The position numbers were made by a program, and so were the translations under genes. Below are positions 33,079-42,092 of a stretch of DNA of 64,000 nt, one piece after another (within the stretch, counting starts at the first letter, position 1; every line of letters begins with the position of its first letter). The DNA comes from Alphaproteobacteria bacterium (GTDB lineage: Bacteria; Pseudomonadota; Alphaproteobacteria; Rhizobiales; Rhizobiaceae), in the NCBI GenBank assembly GCA_018823835.1, contig JAHJHT010000010.1:132245-196244 (forward strand). Direction: 5' to 3'. Below the pieces are notes generated by a model, which was not told where the DNA came from, did no database searches, and saw only the letters and a list, made by a program, of their open reading frames with translations.

Positions 33079-33837
33079 GTGACAAAGGACAGCAAGGACG
33101 TCATTCGCGAGACCGACGCGCAAGCAATCCGGCTGGCGCATCAGTTGGTGCGCACGGCGCGTTCGGGCTCGCTCGCCGTGCTCGATCCCAGTACCGGCTA
33201 TCCGCTCGCCAGCCGTGTCGGCGTCGCTACCGATGCCGACGGCGCGCCGCTCATCCTCGTCTCGCAACTCTCGGCCCATACCCCGGCGATTACGGCAGAT
33301 CCGCGCTGCTCTCTCCTTCTCGGCCAGCCCGGAAAAGGCGATCCGCTTGCCCATCCGCGCGTCACGCTGGTCTGTCGCGCCGAACGACTCGAACCCGGTT
33401 CGCCGGCCGACACCCGGGCCAGGCGCCGCTACCTGAACCGCAACCCCAAGGCCGGTCTCTATATCGGGCTCGGAGATTTCGTCATCTTTCGCCTTGAGCC
33501 CGAGCGCGCCAGCCTCAATGGCGGCTTTGGCAAGGCCTATCTGCTCGACCGCGACGACCTGCTTCTCACCGGGCCGGCGGTCGACGCCTTGGCTGAAGCC
33601 GAGCAGGACGCGCTCGATCACATGAATGCCGATCATCTCGATGCGATCGATGCGATTGCCCGTCACCTTGCCGGTGCCGCAGACGCCGACTGGCGGATGA
33701 CCGGCATCGACGTCGAAGGCTTCGACATTGCGGCCGGCGACGATATCGACAGGGTCTTCTTTCCCGAACCCCTCGCCAATGCCGGCGCGCTACGAAGCGT
33801 GCTTGTCGATCTCGCGCGCAACGCGCGCGGGCAGTAG
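33079..33837 (+). CDS. HugZ-like / pyridoxamine-phosphate-oxidase-fold protein with DUF2470 domain
   Basis: 252 residues from GTG 33079. N-terminal split-barrel flavin-like domain (RSGSLAVLDPSTGYPLASRVGVATDADGAPLILVSQLSAHTPAI, ADPRCSLLLG) joined to a C-terminal DUF2470 domain (HMNADHLDAIDAIARHL, GIDVEGFDIAAGDDIDRVFFPEPL). This architecture is shared by HugZ haem-degrading proteins and by plastid/bacterial FMN-fold proteins of unknown role; the His residues that bind haem in characterised HugZ cannot be confirmed here. Located between SDR and SpoU methyltransferase genes on the same strand. Confidence 0.8.
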   Translation: MTKDSKDVIRETDAQAIRLAHQLVRTARSGSLAVLDPSTGYPLASRVGVATDADGAPLILVSQLSAHTPAITADPRCSLLLGQPGKGDPLAHPRVTLVCRAERLEPGSPADTRARRRYLNRNPKAGLYIGLGDFVIFRLEPERASLNGGFGKAYLLDRDDLLLTGPAVDALAEAEQDALDHMNADHLDAIDAIARHLAGAADADWRMTGIDVEGFDIAAGDDIDRVFFPEPLANAGALRSVLVDLARNARGQ

Positions 33838-33868
33838 CAATCCGCGCCGCATCCTGCATAGTCTTCCC

Positions 33869-34666
33869 ATGCAAGCCATCCGCATTGACGACCCGGCCGA
33901 TTCTCGCGTCGCGCCCTACCTCTCCATCCGCGAGCGCGATCTTGCCGGCAGGCACGGCCGCTTCATCGCCGAGGGCAAGGTTGTTCTGAACGTGCTGTTT
34001 TCCTCCGCGCGCTTCACGCCGGAATCGGCGCTGGTGCTGGAAAACCGGCTGCCCGGCCTGGCTGGCACCCTGGAACAGGCGCCGCCCGACATGCCCGTCT
34101 ATGCCGCCTCTCAGGCCGTGATGGATGCCATTGCCGGCTTCCACATTCACAGGGGGATTCTTGCCGTCGGCAGGAAGCTGCCGCCTCAGCCGCCGGAAGA
34201 ACTGATCGCGGCGCTGCCTGCGCAGGCCTTGGTCCTGGTGCTGGTCGGGCTCGCCAATCACGACAATGTCGGCGCCATCTTCCGCAACGCGGCGGCCTTC
34301 GGCATCGACGCCGTCCTGCTTGACCGAGCTTGCTGCGACCCGCTCTACCGCAAGGCGATCCGAGTCTCGGTCGGGGCCGCGCTGAAAATTCCCTTCGCGG
34401 TCGGGGAAAACGCGGCAGGCCTTGCCGAAATGCTCGCCGGCAACGGCTTCGAGCAACTCGCCCTATCGCCTGCCGGCGCGGCAGATATCAGGGATATTCC
34501 GAGGCCGGAGCGCCTGGCGCTGTTCCTCGGCACCGAGGGCGAAGGACTGCCCGAAGCTCTTCTCTCACGCCTCGCCACGGCGCGAATCGGCATGTCGCCG
34601 GGCTTCGACAGCCTCAATGTCGCCGCCGCCTCGGCCATCGCCCTGCATCAGTTCAGCCGTTATTGA
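33869..34666 (+). CDS. SpoU/TrmH-family RNA 2'-O-methyltransferase
   Basis: 265 residues. The three SPOUT motifs are present: NHDNVGAIFRNAAAFG with catalytic Arg (motif 1), LALFLGTEGEGLP (motif 2) and SLNVAAASAIALHQF (motif 3, trefoil knot). An N-terminal RNA-binding domain (RHGRFIAEGKVVLNVLFSSA) is of the eL30e-like SpoU_sub_bind type. Target rRNA or tRNA site not evident. Its last 7 nt overlap the convergent coiled-coil gene. Confidence 0.9.
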   Translation: MQAIRIDDPADSRVAPYLSIRERDLAGRHGRFIAEGKVVLNVLFSSARFTPESALVLENRLPGLAGTLEQAPPDMPVYAASQAVMDAIAGFHIHRGILAVGRKLPPQPPEELIAALPAQALVLVLVGLANHDNVGAIFRNAAAFGIDAVLLDRACCDPLYRKAIRVSVGAALKIPFAVGENAAGLAEMLAGNGFEQLALSPAGAADIRDIPRPERLALFLGTEGEGLPEALLSRLATARIGMSPGFDSLNVAAASAIALHQFSRY

Positions 34667-35907
34667 GCCTCGGCCGTCGCCGCGGCCTTTTGCAGCGCGC
34701 GCACCCGGTCGGCCAGGCTGACAACCTTGCCGTCGCCATTGGCCGCGTGGGCCCCGGATCCGCGGATCGACTTGGCGATCGGTGATTCCGGCCCGTCGAG
34801 CGCCGCCGTCAGCCGCACCACTTCCGCCGCCAGATCGTTCATCTGCTCGCGCAGCATCTCGCTGGCGCGCCGCTCGCCAGTCCAGTCCTCAGACTTCGTG
34901 CGCTCGTGTACTGCGATGTCCACCTTGAGCTTCCGGTTCTCGCGCGTCAGCAGCTTCAGGCGTTCTTCGAGCAGATCGCGGTCGGCCGATACCTTGGCGA
35001 GCGTCTTCTCCATGTCCTTGTGCTTTGCCCCGGAGAGATAGGTCGCCATCTTGGCCTGCAGTTCGGAATAATCGGCCTCGACCTTGGCCTTTTCGGCCTG
35101 CGTTGCCACGAGTCTGGCATTGACGCGGTCCTCCGTGGCGCCGCTGCTCTTCACGCCGTCGCGCAACCTTGCCATTTCGCGTTCCTGGCGGTCGAGCTTG
35201 TCATCGCGGTCGGCGATCGTCGCGAGCAGCCGCTCGATCCGCGCCTCCAGCGCCAGCGCGCGCTCCTGTTCCGTCTTCAGTGCCTCGCGCGCCGACCGGC
35301 TCTCGGTGGCGACTTCCTTGTTGCGGCGGTCCATGTCGCGCCGCTCGCTGCGCAGCGTCGCCATGTCTGCCGACAGTTTCTCGATCTCGCCCTCGCGCGC
35401 CACCAGTTCGAGCTGGCGGTTCGAGGCGGTGAACGTCGCCTCGTCATACATGCGGCCGAGCTTCTCGATTTCCTCGGCCCGCTGCTCGAGTGTCTGCTCG
35501 GCCTGGGCGAGTTGTTCGGCCAGCACCTGCAACTGGTCTTCGCGCTTGCGCAGCTCGGCGCGCACCTCGCCGGCCTGGGCTTCGAGCCGGGTCAGCGCCT
35601 CATGGCGCTCGTCGCGCTCAGACATCAGCCGCTTGAGTTCTTCGCGGTTGCGGTTGATCTCGACGATCTGGGCGGCGGCCTTCTCCCGGAAAGTCTTGAA
35701 GTTGATTTCCAGCCGGCGCGTCGCCATCGCGAACTCCGCCCGCATGCGGTCCTTGTCGGCCTGGATTTCCGCCAGCGTCAACGGCACCGACGCCTCGATG
35801 CGCTTGCGCGTCAGAAAGGCGGCGCGGCGCCAGACGGCCGGCGCAACGATCAGGGAGATAAACCCGGCAGACAGGAAGCCGAGTACGAAGAACAGGACAG
35901 ACTGCAT
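34660..35907 (-). CDS. Membrane-anchored long coiled-coil protein
   Basis: 415 residues. An N-terminal membrane helix (MQSVLFFVLGFLSAGFISLIVAPAVW) is followed by a basic stretch and about 320 residues of heptad-rich, charged coiled coil (blocks such as EQTLEQRAEEIEKLGRMYDEA), ending with a short soluble tail (KVVSLADRVRALQKAAA). Type II orientation in the cytoplasm is likely. Such proteins in Rhizobiales are annotated as hypothetical; a scaffold or cell-envelope role is possible but unproved. ATG 35907 is preferred to TTG 35940. Confidence 0.75.
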   Translation of the reverse strand: MQSVLFFVLGFLSAGFISLIVAPAVWRRAAFLTRKRIEASVPLTLAEIQADKDRMRAEFAMATRRLEINFKTFREKAAAQIVEINRNREELKRLMSERDERHEALTRLEAQAGEVRAELRKREDQLQVLAEQLAQAEQTLEQRAEEIEKLGRMYDEATFTASNRQLELVAREGEIEKLSADMATLRSERRDMDRRNKEVATESRSAREALKTEQERALALEARIERLLATIADRDDKLDRQEREMARLRDGVKSSGATEDRVNARLVATQAEKAKVEADYSELQAKMATYLSGAKHKDMEKTLAKVSADRDLLEERLKLLTRENRKLKVDIAVHERTKSEDWTGERRASEMLREQMNDLAAEVVRLTAALDGPESPIAKSIRGSGAHAANGDGKVVSLADRVRALQKAAATAEAQ

Positions 35908-36093
35908 GGCTGAAGCATTTTCCGTTTCGGCCGGCGACAACCGGCCTCAGCCGATTGTGCCACGCCGCACGGTGCAAAATCCAGTGCCATGCTGAAACGC
36001 GATGTGCGCGAACCGTGCCGCACCCGCTCTTCTCTAAGGGTGCTGTTCAGCCTGGAGCGACAGCCATCCCGTTCTCCGAGGCGGCGCTTTGCC

Positions 36094-36675
36094 TCAGAAC
36101 GGGTTCCATGTCGGCTTCTCGGTCAGCTTCAGATAGCCGACATTGACGCCGAGACGCGCACCGACACCGGTGCGTACCGGAACGAGCAGCATGTTGCCGT
36201 TCTTCAACACGTTGAAGCCGACGCCTGCCACCACATAGGCCGAGCCCGCCACGCCGCCGAACCTGTTATAGAGGTTGGAAACATCGTCGAGATTGTAGAC
36301 GAGGATCATGGTGCGCGACCCCTGCCCGCCGAAATCCCAGCCCAGCGAGGGTCCCTGCCAGAAGACTTTGTGATCGCCGGCGTTCTTGGTGTAGAGCGTG
36401 CCCTCGCCGTAGGTCAGGCCTCCGACAATCGCGCCCGAGCCCTCTTCGCCGAGGACATAGCCGTTCGGCAGACCATAGGAGGAGAAGATTTGCTCGATCA
36501 CGCTGGCCAGCCCGCCTGACGTGGCGCCGAAGAAGCGATGGCCGGAATCGACGATCTCTTCGGCCGTGTAGGCCTGCGCGCGCGTCGGCGACGCAGACAG
36601 CGCCAGAATGCACGACAGCGCAAACAGTGACGCGATGAGCCGGAAAACGATCCGGTCGTTCAGTCGGGAAAACAT
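36094..36675 (-). CDS. eipA: EipA, periplasmic envelope integrity protein (DUF1134)
   Basis: 193 residues with a signal peptide (VFRLIASLFALSCILALSASPTRAQA). The mature part is the DUF1134 eight-strand barrel family: GHRFFGATSGGLASVIEQIFSSYG, GAIVGGLTYGEGTLYTK, HKVFWQGPSLGWDFGGQGSRTM and the C-terminus KLTEKPTWNPF. In Brucella abortus EipA supports envelope stress resistance and its gene is activated by CtrA. Here it lies four genes from ctrA, and a TTAA at 36789-36792 is the only CtrA-like half-site I can see upstream. GGAG precedes ATG 36675. A hairpin CCCGTTCT/AGAACGGG overlaps the stop codon. Confidence 0.9.
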   Translation of the reverse strand: MFSRLNDRIVFRLIASLFALSCILALSASPTRAQAYTAEEIVDSGHRFFGATSGGLASVIEQIFSSYGLPNGYVLGEEGSGAIVGGLTYGEGTLYTKNAGDHKVFWQGPSLGWDFGGQGSRTMILVYNLDDVSNLYNRFGGVAGSAYVVAGVGFNVLKNGNMLLVPVRTGVGARLGVNVGYLKLTEKPTWNPF

Positions 36676-37000
36676 GCTTCCAATCTCCGTCCGGGAGCCG
36701 ATTCGCCGACGCCATGCCCTGCTGCGGCTCTTGTGGCCGCTTGATCTCGGATCAGCCGCCAAACTAGGCCGCAATCCTTTTTCAACCATTAAGCATACCC
36801 GAAATCATGGCGGTTCAAGGGCCGTTCCCGGGCGATCGGCACCAGGCCCCGCTGCCGGTGTTAGCAAGTCGTTGCCGATGGGCCGGGTTTCCTTGCCGCG
36901 ACGCGGCGTGCTGTGTACCAAAGTATTCGCCGCAAGCCTTGATTCGCGGTTTGGGGAGGCGATCCGCGGCTTTCTTTGACCTCTAAGGGGACCATTGCGC
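36676..37000. other. Divergent control region between eipA and chpT
   Basis: 325 bp without a gene. It must hold promoters for eipA (minus) and chpT (plus). I see one TTAA half-site (36789-36792) and a GGTTCAA/TTGAACC-like A/T-rich patch around 36775-36820, but no complete CtrA box TTAA-N7-TTAA and no terminator. Confidence 0.4.
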
Positions 37001-37642
37001 ATGTCAGAACTTTTCACCCTCACCGCACCCGACCTGGCCGCCCTTCTGTGCAGCCGCGTCTGCCACGACATCATCTCGCCGGTGGGCGCCATCAACAACG
37101 GTCTCGAGTTGCTGGACGAGGGTGGTGCCGACGAGGATGCCATGAGCCTGATCCGCCAGAGCGCACGCAACGCGTCGGCAAGGCTGCAGTTTGCCCGCAT
37201 CGCCTTCGGTGCAGCCGGTTCGGCCGGCATGCAGATCGATACCGGCGACGCCGAGGCCGTTACCACGGCTTTCATGCGCAACGAAAAGCCCGAGCTCGTC
37301 TGGAAAGGCGAACGCGCCCTGCTGCCCAAGAACCAGGTCAAGCTGTTGCTCAATCTGGTACTCGTGGCGCTCGCGGCCATACCGCGTGGCGGCAAGATCG
37401 TCATCTCGCTGGAAGACGTCCACACCCACCCGAAGTTCACGCTGTCCTCAAGCGGCCCGATGCTGCGCGTGCCACCGAAATTTCTCGAACTTCACTCCGG
37501 CCGCAAGCCCGAGGAAGCGATCGACGCGCATGCGGTGCAGCCCTACTACACGCTGCTCCTCGCCCATGAGGCGAACATGACCGTCTCGATCCACGCAAGC
37601 GCCGATGAAGTCGTACTGACAGCAGCGACAACCCAGGCGTAG
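37001..37642 (+). CDS. chpT: Histidine phosphotransferase ChpT
   Basis: 213 residues. ChpT passes phosphate from the hybrid kinase CckA to CtrA and CpdR. The H-box lies at the N-terminus: CSRVCHDIISPVGAINNGLELL with H22 as phosphorylation site. The C-terminal part is a degenerate GHKL-like domain (NQVKLLLNLVLVALAAIPRGG) without ATP-binding motifs, as in known ChpT. AAGGGGA precedes ATG 37001. The gene stands beside a receiver gene and ctrA, so donor and acceptor of the phosphorelay are encoded together. Confidence 0.92.
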   Translation: MSELFTLTAPDLAALLCSRVCHDIISPVGAINNGLELLDEGGADEDAMSLIRQSARNASARLQFARIAFGAAGSAGMQIDTGDAEAVTTAFMRNEKPELVWKGERALLPKNQVKLLLNLVLVALAAIPRGGKIVISLEDVHTHPKFTLSSSGPMLRVPPKFLELHSGRKPEEAIDAHAVQPYYTLLLAHEANMTVSIHASADEVVLTAATTQA

Positions 37643-37798
37643 TATTGACGCCCGGTTATCGAATAAAGGCGCTACGGGCACCGGGTTTCCGAAAATTTTA
37701 CCTTACCGGTTTTATGGTTGTTCATACAGATGGGCTAGCGTCCAGACTAATGACGCCCGAGCCTCTGGCCTAACGGGCGCGACCATGAGGACCGGATA

Positions 37799-38167
37799 AT
37801 GAAGCGCTGCATGTTCGTCGACGACTCGGCTGTGATCAGGAAAGTCGCCAAGCGAATCTTGGGCGGCCCGGACCTGCAGATCATTGAGGCCTCGACGGGC
37901 TTCGACGCCATAGCGCTGTGCACCAATGACATGCCCGAGATCATCGTCGTCGACGGCGCTTTGCCCGACATGTCGGCGGTCGAGTTCATCCGTCGCGTTC
38001 GCGCGATAGAGACGCCGGTCAAGCCGCAGATCGCAATTTGCCTGACCGAGGTCGACATTGGCGCCATCATGCGTGCCAAGCGCGCCGGCGCCCAGGGTTA
38101 TCTGCTTAAGCCGTTCAACCGGCCACAGCTGCTCGACCGTTTCCGCAGCCTGCAAGACGCAGCCTAG
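37799..38167 (+). CDS. Single-domain response regulator (CheY-like)
   Basis: 122 residues, a bare receiver domain. Acidic pocket D8-D9, phosphorylation site D52 (IIVVDGALPD), T83 in CLTEVD and K104 in LLKPF are all in place. No output domain. It lies between chpT and ctrA. It does not resemble CpdR or DivK closely enough for me to name it; it might compete for phosphate from ChpT or work in chemotaxis. Confidence 0.85.
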   Translation: MKRCMFVDDSAVIRKVAKRILGGPDLQIIEASTGFDAIALCTNDMPEIIVVDGALPDMSAVEFIRRVRAIETPVKPQIAICLTEVDIGAIMRAKRAGAQGYLLKPFNRPQLLDRFRSLQDAA

Positions 38168-38250
38168 AGCCGCATCCCAGCAACCGCTTTCATTCCGACA
38201 CGCTTCCCGGCACGTCGCGGCCATCCGCTGCGGCCACGCTTCGCAAACAG

Positions 38251-38273
38251 CAAAAACCCGGCAGAGCCGGGTT
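38251..38273 (-). terminator. Terminator of ctrA
   Basis: AACCCGGC / GCCGGGTT with a 3-nt loop (38255-38273). On the minus strand a T-run of five follows, 27 bp behind the ctrA stop. On the plus strand it may also end the receiver transcript. Confidence 0.82.
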
Positions 38274-38299
38274 GAAGCCTTTGAATTTCCTGAGAACTA

Positions 38300-38995
38300 T
38301 CAGGCGCTGACGCGAATTTCTTCCGGTTCCCGCAGCACATAGCCGCGTCCCCACACCGTCTCGATGTAGTTCTGCCCGCCGGATGCGGCGTCGAGCTTCT
38401 TGCGCAGCTTGCAGATGAAGACGTCGATGATCTTCAGTTCCGGTTCGTCCATGCCGCCATACAGATGGTTGAGGAACATTTCCTTGGTGAGCGTAGTGCC
38501 CTTGCGCAGCGAGAGCAGCTCCAGCATCTGGTATTCCTTGCCGGTGAGGTGCACGCGCTGGCCGCCGACCTCGACCGTCTTGGCGTCGAGATTGACCACC
38601 AGGTCGCCAGTGGTGATGACCGACTGGGCGTGACCCTTCGACCGGCGCACAATGGCGTGAATGCGGGCGACGAGCTCGTCCTTGTGGAACGGCTTTGTCA
38701 TGTAATCGTCAGCGCCGAAGCCCAGGCCGCGCACCTTGTCCTCGATGCCGGCCATGCCGGAAAGGATAAGAATTGGCGTCTTCACCTTTGAAAGGCGCAG
38801 TGTCCGCAAGACTTCATAGCCTGACATATCAGGCAAATTCAGATCCAGCAGAATGATATCATAGTCATAGAGCTTACCCAGATCGACACCTTCTTCGCCC
38901 AGGTCCGTCGTATAGACATTAAAACTCTCCGACTTCAGCATCAACTCGATGCTTTGTGCGGTTGCACTGTCGTCTTCTATCAGCAGAACGCGCAT
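38300..38995 (-). CDS. ctrA: Cell-cycle master response regulator CtrA
   Basis: 231 residues, OmpR type. Receiver with E7-D8-D9, phosphorylation site D51 ([16 protein letters not shown]) and K in [11 protein letters not shown]; winged-helix output domain with [32 protein letters not shown] and [16 protein letters not shown]. The near-invariant stretch marks CtrA of alphaproteobacteria. CtrA controls division, motility and replication genes and is phosphorylated via CckA-ChpT. AAGGGGA precedes ATG 38995. The upstream region carries several TTAA half-sites and three GANTC sites close to the start, in line with auto-regulation and CcrM control known from Caulobacter and Brucella. Confidence 0.97.
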   Translation of the reverse strand: MRVLLIEDDSATAQSIELMLKSESFNVYTTDLGEEGVDLGKLYDYDIILLDLNLPDMSGYEVLRTLRLSKVKTPILILSGMAGIEDKVRGLGFGADDYMTKPFHKDELVARIHAIVRRSKGHAQSVITTGDLVVNLDAKTVEVGGQRVHLTGKEYQMLELLSLRKGTTLTKEMFLNHLYGGMDEPELKIIDVFICKLRKKLDAASGGQNYIETVWGRGYVLREPEEIRVSA

Positions 38996-39084
38996 GCTAT
39001 TCCCCTTATCCTGCCGTCGGACCGATTTCGCGAGCCTTCCGGTACCGGAGCAGTGTGTGCCTGTTTCGCAGGCTGCCACCGAAT

Positions 39085-39364
39085 GGTTAACAAAACCTAA
39101 TCCCCCGCAGCTAGCGATAACAGATTCTTCAGCCCCAGCATATACCCTGTTGAATCTAAAGCGGATTCATTCCGCCATCTTCTTAACGTGCAACATTAAC
39201 AATCCAAACTAACCAGCTCGGCGTACAATCTGCGCGTCACCCGGGATTTTTACCCCGCCTTAAGTCCTGACCCGTATGATTAACAATGCGCGTAAACGAA
39301 TGGTTACCGGGGCCGAAAAATCTTAGGAGTCTGTTTCCTATGATGCCGGCCGCTTCGATTAACC
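39085..39364. promoter_or_regulatory. ctrA / FliJ-like divergent control region with CtrA-type and GANTC sites
   Basis: In the 418 bp between 38996 and 39413 there are six TTAA elements (39087, 39183, 39196, 39260, 39280, 39359). The best CtrA-like site is ATTA-N7-TTAACC on the minus strand (39101 to 39085). GANTC sites are at 39123, 39152, 39164 and 39327. No perfect TTAA-N7-TTAA is present; the TTAA pair at 39183/39196 has a 9-bp spacer. No other gene is visible here. Confidence 0.6.
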
Positions 39365-39413
39365 GCGTAGTGGTAGTGAGTATGAGCATCTGCGTATCCG
39401 GGAGTTTCAGACG

Positions 39414-39791
39414 ATGAAAACACGTGAGAACCTGGTTCGGCTGAAACAGTTTCAGGTGAACGACAAGCGGAGGCAGCTTCTGCAACTCGACATGATGATT
39501 GCCGAGTTCGAGCGCATGGCGGGTGAACTGGAGGTCCAGATCCTCGCCGAGGAAAAGAAGGCCGGCATTACCGACATTACCCATTTTGCCTATCCGACCT
39601 TCGCAAAGGCGGCCCGCCTGCGGCGCGACAACCTGAAAAATTCACAGCATGATCTCCTGCAGCAGAGGAACGCTGCCGAATCATTACTAGCCGAAGCTGA
39701 AGCGGAGCTTTCCAAGGCGGAGATGCTCGAGTCGCGTGACGCCAAGAATCGCGACCACGACAGCGGCGCGCGCAGCGCCATGATCGGCTAG
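39414..39791 (+). CDS. FliJ-like coiled-coil protein
   Basis: 125 residues, almost wholly helical: MKTRENLVRLKQFQVNDKRRQLLQLDMMIAEFERMAGELEVQI, then heptad-rich QQRNAAESLLAEAEAELSKAEM. Small size, the opening VRLKQFQVNDKRRQLLQLD and the position next to ctrA fit the protein annotated as flagellar export chaperone FliJ in Rhizobiales. FliJ normally links the export ATPase FliI to the gate. No other flagellar structural gene is nearby, so the assignment rests on pattern and synteny. Confidence 0.65.
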   Translation: MKTRENLVRLKQFQVNDKRRQLLQLDMMIAEFERMAGELEVQILAEEKKAGITDITHFAYPTFAKAARLRRDNLKNSQHDLLQQRNAAESLLAEAEAELSKAEMLESRDAKNRDHDSGARSAMIG

Positions 39792-39845
39792 CGGCAACCC
39801 GCCCCTCCACTTTCGCGGGACCGCCTGATCGGCTAAGGCTCGGCC

Positions 39846-40298
39846 ATGCGCCTTGCTTTCCCGCTCGTCCTGTTTCTGGCAACCTTCTGTCTTGCGCTCG
39901 GCATCGTGCTGCCATTGGTGCGCATCGAACGATTGTTCGTATTTTCCGACCAGCCCTCGCTGATCGCCATGATCGCGGGCCTATGGATTGAGGGCGACCG
40001 GCTGCTCTCGGCCTTGATCGCATTGTTTTCGGTGATTTTTCCCTGCACCAAGCTCTGCCTGCTACATCTTGCCGCCCATGGCAGCGAGGGCCAGGGCGCC
40101 CGCGTTCCGGCCTGGGTCAGGGGCATGGCAAACTGGTCCATGCTCGACGTCGTGCTGGTGGCCCTGGTTATCTTCGCAGCGAAGACCAGCGGCCTCGCGA
40201 CCGCCTTCACGATGCCCGGCCTGTGGTTCTTCGCCGCCTCAGCGGGTCTAACCGCCGCGGCGTCGCAGATGGCCAGGCGGCCGGGTCATGCTTCCTAG
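39846..40298 (+). CDS. Paraquat-inducible protein A-like membrane protein
   Basis: 150 residues with about four membrane helices (FPLVLFLATFCLALGIVLPLV, LLSALIALFSVIFPCTKLCLLHL, MLDVVLVALVIFAAKTSG, GLWFFAASAGLTAAAS). The PqiA core is recognisable in VIFPCTKLCLLHL and MANWSMLDVVLVALVIFAAK. It corresponds to a single PqiA repeat; zinc-ribbon cysteines of full-length PqiA are absent. Role in membrane lipid transport is inferred from the family only. Convergent with sciP. Confidence 0.82.
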   Translation: MRLAFPLVLFLATFCLALGIVLPLVRIERLFVFSDQPSLIAMIAGLWIEGDRLLSALIALFSVIFPCTKLCLLHLAAHGSEGQGARVPAWVRGMANWSMLDVVLVALVIFAAKTSGLATAFTMPGLWFFAASAGLTAAASQMARRPGHAS

Positions 40299-40324
40299 GA
40301 GATCGGGACGGCGTCCCGCTGGTG

Positions 40325-40600
40325 TCAGTGGCGGTATTGCTGGATGCGCGTGGTGCGCAGGCCGGCCAGGCCGTATTCGTCGATCGAGGCCTGCCACGAC
40401 AGAAACTCTTCCGTCGTCAGCTTGTAGCGCTGGCAAGCCTCCTCGAGGCTGAGCAATCCGCCCCTGACGGCAGCCACCACTTCTGCCTTGCGCCGGATAA
40501 CCCAGCGCCGGGTATTGGTTGGCGGCAGGTCCGCAATTGTCAGCGGGCTGCCGTCCGGCCCAATCACGTATTTGACGCGAGGTCTAATCAGATCGGTCAT
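40325..40600 (-). CDS. sciP: SciP-like CtrA inhibitor (DUF1153)
   Basis: 91 residues. DUF1153 protein with a helix-turn-helix: RWVIRRKAEVVAAVRGGLLSLEEACQRYKLTTEEFLSWQASIDEYG. In Caulobacter SciP binds CtrA-regulated promoters together with CtrA and blocks transcription, and its gene is CtrA-dependent. Finding it 1.3 kb from ctrA and near chpT fits that role, although function in rhizobia may differ. Upstream (minus strand) there is one GGTTAA half-site (40737-40742) and one GANTC (40707-40711). Confidence 0.85.
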   Translation of the reverse strand: MTDLIRPRVKYVIGPDGSPLTIADLPPTNTRRWVIRRKAEVVAAVRGGLLSLEEACQRYKLTTEEFLSWQASIDEYGLAGLRTTRIQQYRH

Positions 40601-40845
40601 CGTACTCTCTACACAACCACAAAACTCTAAGACGCAATCGAAGTCACATTACCGCCACAGCTTTAAAAATTGCCTAAGCGAGCCCTAATGGATAAGTAAC
40701 GATCCTGAATCCCCCGTTAGTAAATTCACCGGCAGTTTAACCGTCCCGGCTTTCGGTCGCCAAAATCTGTCCGGCTGGCAACCGGGCGCGGGCTGTCCTA
40801 TATTCGGCCGGACGGGCTCAAAGCCCATGAACAATGCGGAATGTC
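40601..40845. other. Divergent region between sciP and mnmA
   Basis: 245 bp, A/T-richer than its surroundings, with GANTC at 40707-40711 and TTTAACC at 40736-40742. These would suit CtrA/CcrM control of sciP. No ORF or RNA gene seen. Confidence 0.4.
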
Positions 40846-42030
40846 ATGCAGATCAACAGCCTAGACCTGCCAGGAAGGCCCGAGGATACGCGAGTCGTGG
40901 TTGCCATGTCGGGCGGCGTCGATTCCTCTGTCGTCGCCGGCATCCTGAAGCGTGAGGGCTATGACGTCGTCGGCATGACGCTGCAGCTTTACGATCATGG
41001 CGCCGCCACCCACCGCACAGGGTCGTGTTGCGCGGGCCGCGACATCGACGATGCAAGGCGCGTGGCCGAGACGCTCGGCATTCCGCACTACGTGCTGAAC
41101 TACGAGGAACGCTTCCGCAAGGCGGTGATCGATACGTTCGCCCAGAGCTATGTTGCCGGCGAGACTCCCATCCCCTGCGTTTCCTGCAACCAGACCGTCA
41201 AATTCGCCGACCTCCTGACCACCGCGCAGGAACTTGGGGCGGCAGCACTCGCCACCGGCCACTATATCCGCTCGCGGCAGAACGGCGCGCACCGGGCGCT
41301 CTACCGTCCCGTCGATTCCGACAGGGACCAGAGCTACTTCCTGTTCGCCACCACCCAGGAGCAGGTCGACTATCTGCGCTTTCCGCTCGGCGGCATGCCC
41401 AAGCCGCAGGTGCGCGCCATTGCCGAGGAAATGGGGCTGGTTGTAGCCGACAAGGCCGACAGCCAGGACATCTGCTTCGTGCCGCAGGGAAAATACGCCG
41501 ACATCATCGCCAAGCTGCAGCCGGCCGCCGTCACTCCCGGCGACATCGTCCACATAGACGGCCGCACGCTCGGCCGCCATGAAGGCATTCTGCGCTACAC
41601 GGTCGGCCAGCGGCGCGGCATCGGCGTCTCGGCTGGCGAGCCGCTCTATGTCGTGCATCTCGATGCCGAGCGGGCCCGCGTCATCGTCGGTCCGCGCGAG
41701 GCGCTGGAGACCCGCAAGGTTTTCCTGCGCGACGTCAACTGGCTGGGCGACGGTTTGCTCGATGCCATCCCGGCCGACGGGTTAGAACTCTTCGCCAAGG
41801 TGCGCTCGACCCGGCCGCCGCGCCCGGTCATCCTGCACCATCGCGACGGCGCGACATGGGTGGAGCTCAGCGAAGGCGAATCCGGCATCGCGCCGGGCCA
41901 GGCCTGCGTACTCTATGCCGGCGAGGAGAATGATGCCCGCGTGCTCGGCGGCGGCTTCATCGAGCGCTCCGAGCGCGGCAGGGAAGCCGAGGCGATGCTG
42001 TCGAAGCTTGCAGGCATTCCCGCGGAATAG
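40846..42030 (+). CDS. mnmA: tRNA-specific 2-thiouridylase MnmA
   Basis: 394 residues. MnmA adds sulfur to U34 of tRNA-Lys, -Glu and -Gln with ATP. PP-loop SGGVDSS (22-28), catalytic C114 in [11 protein letters not shown], second catalytic C210 in [13 protein letters not shown], and GQRRGIG of the central domain are all intact. ATG 40846 is used; ATG 40834 would add four residues and is equally possible (GGAATG overlaps). The Cys-rich element GSCCAGRDI is typical of the alphaproteobacterial form. Confidence 0.95.
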   Translation: MQINSLDLPGRPEDTRVVVAMSGGVDSSVVAGILKREGYDVVGMTLQLYDHGAATHRTGSCCAGRDIDDARRVAETLGIPHYVLNYEERFRKAVIDTFAQSYVAGETPIPCVSCNQTVKFADLLTTAQELGAAALATGHYIRSRQNGAHRALYRPVDSDRDQSYFLFATTQEQVDYLRFPLGGMPKPQVRAIAEEMGLVVADKADSQDICFVPQGKYADIIAKLQPAAVTPGDIVHIDGRTLGRHEGILRYTVGQRRGIGVSAGEPLYVVHLDAERARVIVGPREALETRKVFLRDVNWLGDGLLDAIPADGLELFAKVRSTRPPRPVILHHRDGATWVELSEGESGIAPGQACVLYAGEENDARVLGGGFIERSERGREAEAMLSKLAGIPAE

Positions 42031-42092
42031 CCTTTCCCGCGTCTTGCCACCTGCGAAGCGTTTCGCGATGGCCGGCCAAACGTTCTCGCCCT

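Noticed and set aside
36069..36104. Hairpin CCCGTTCT/AGAACGGG at the eipA stop as terminator
   Set aside because: The stem is good but overlaps the stop codon and no T-run follows in the eipA direction, so I did not list it as a terminator.
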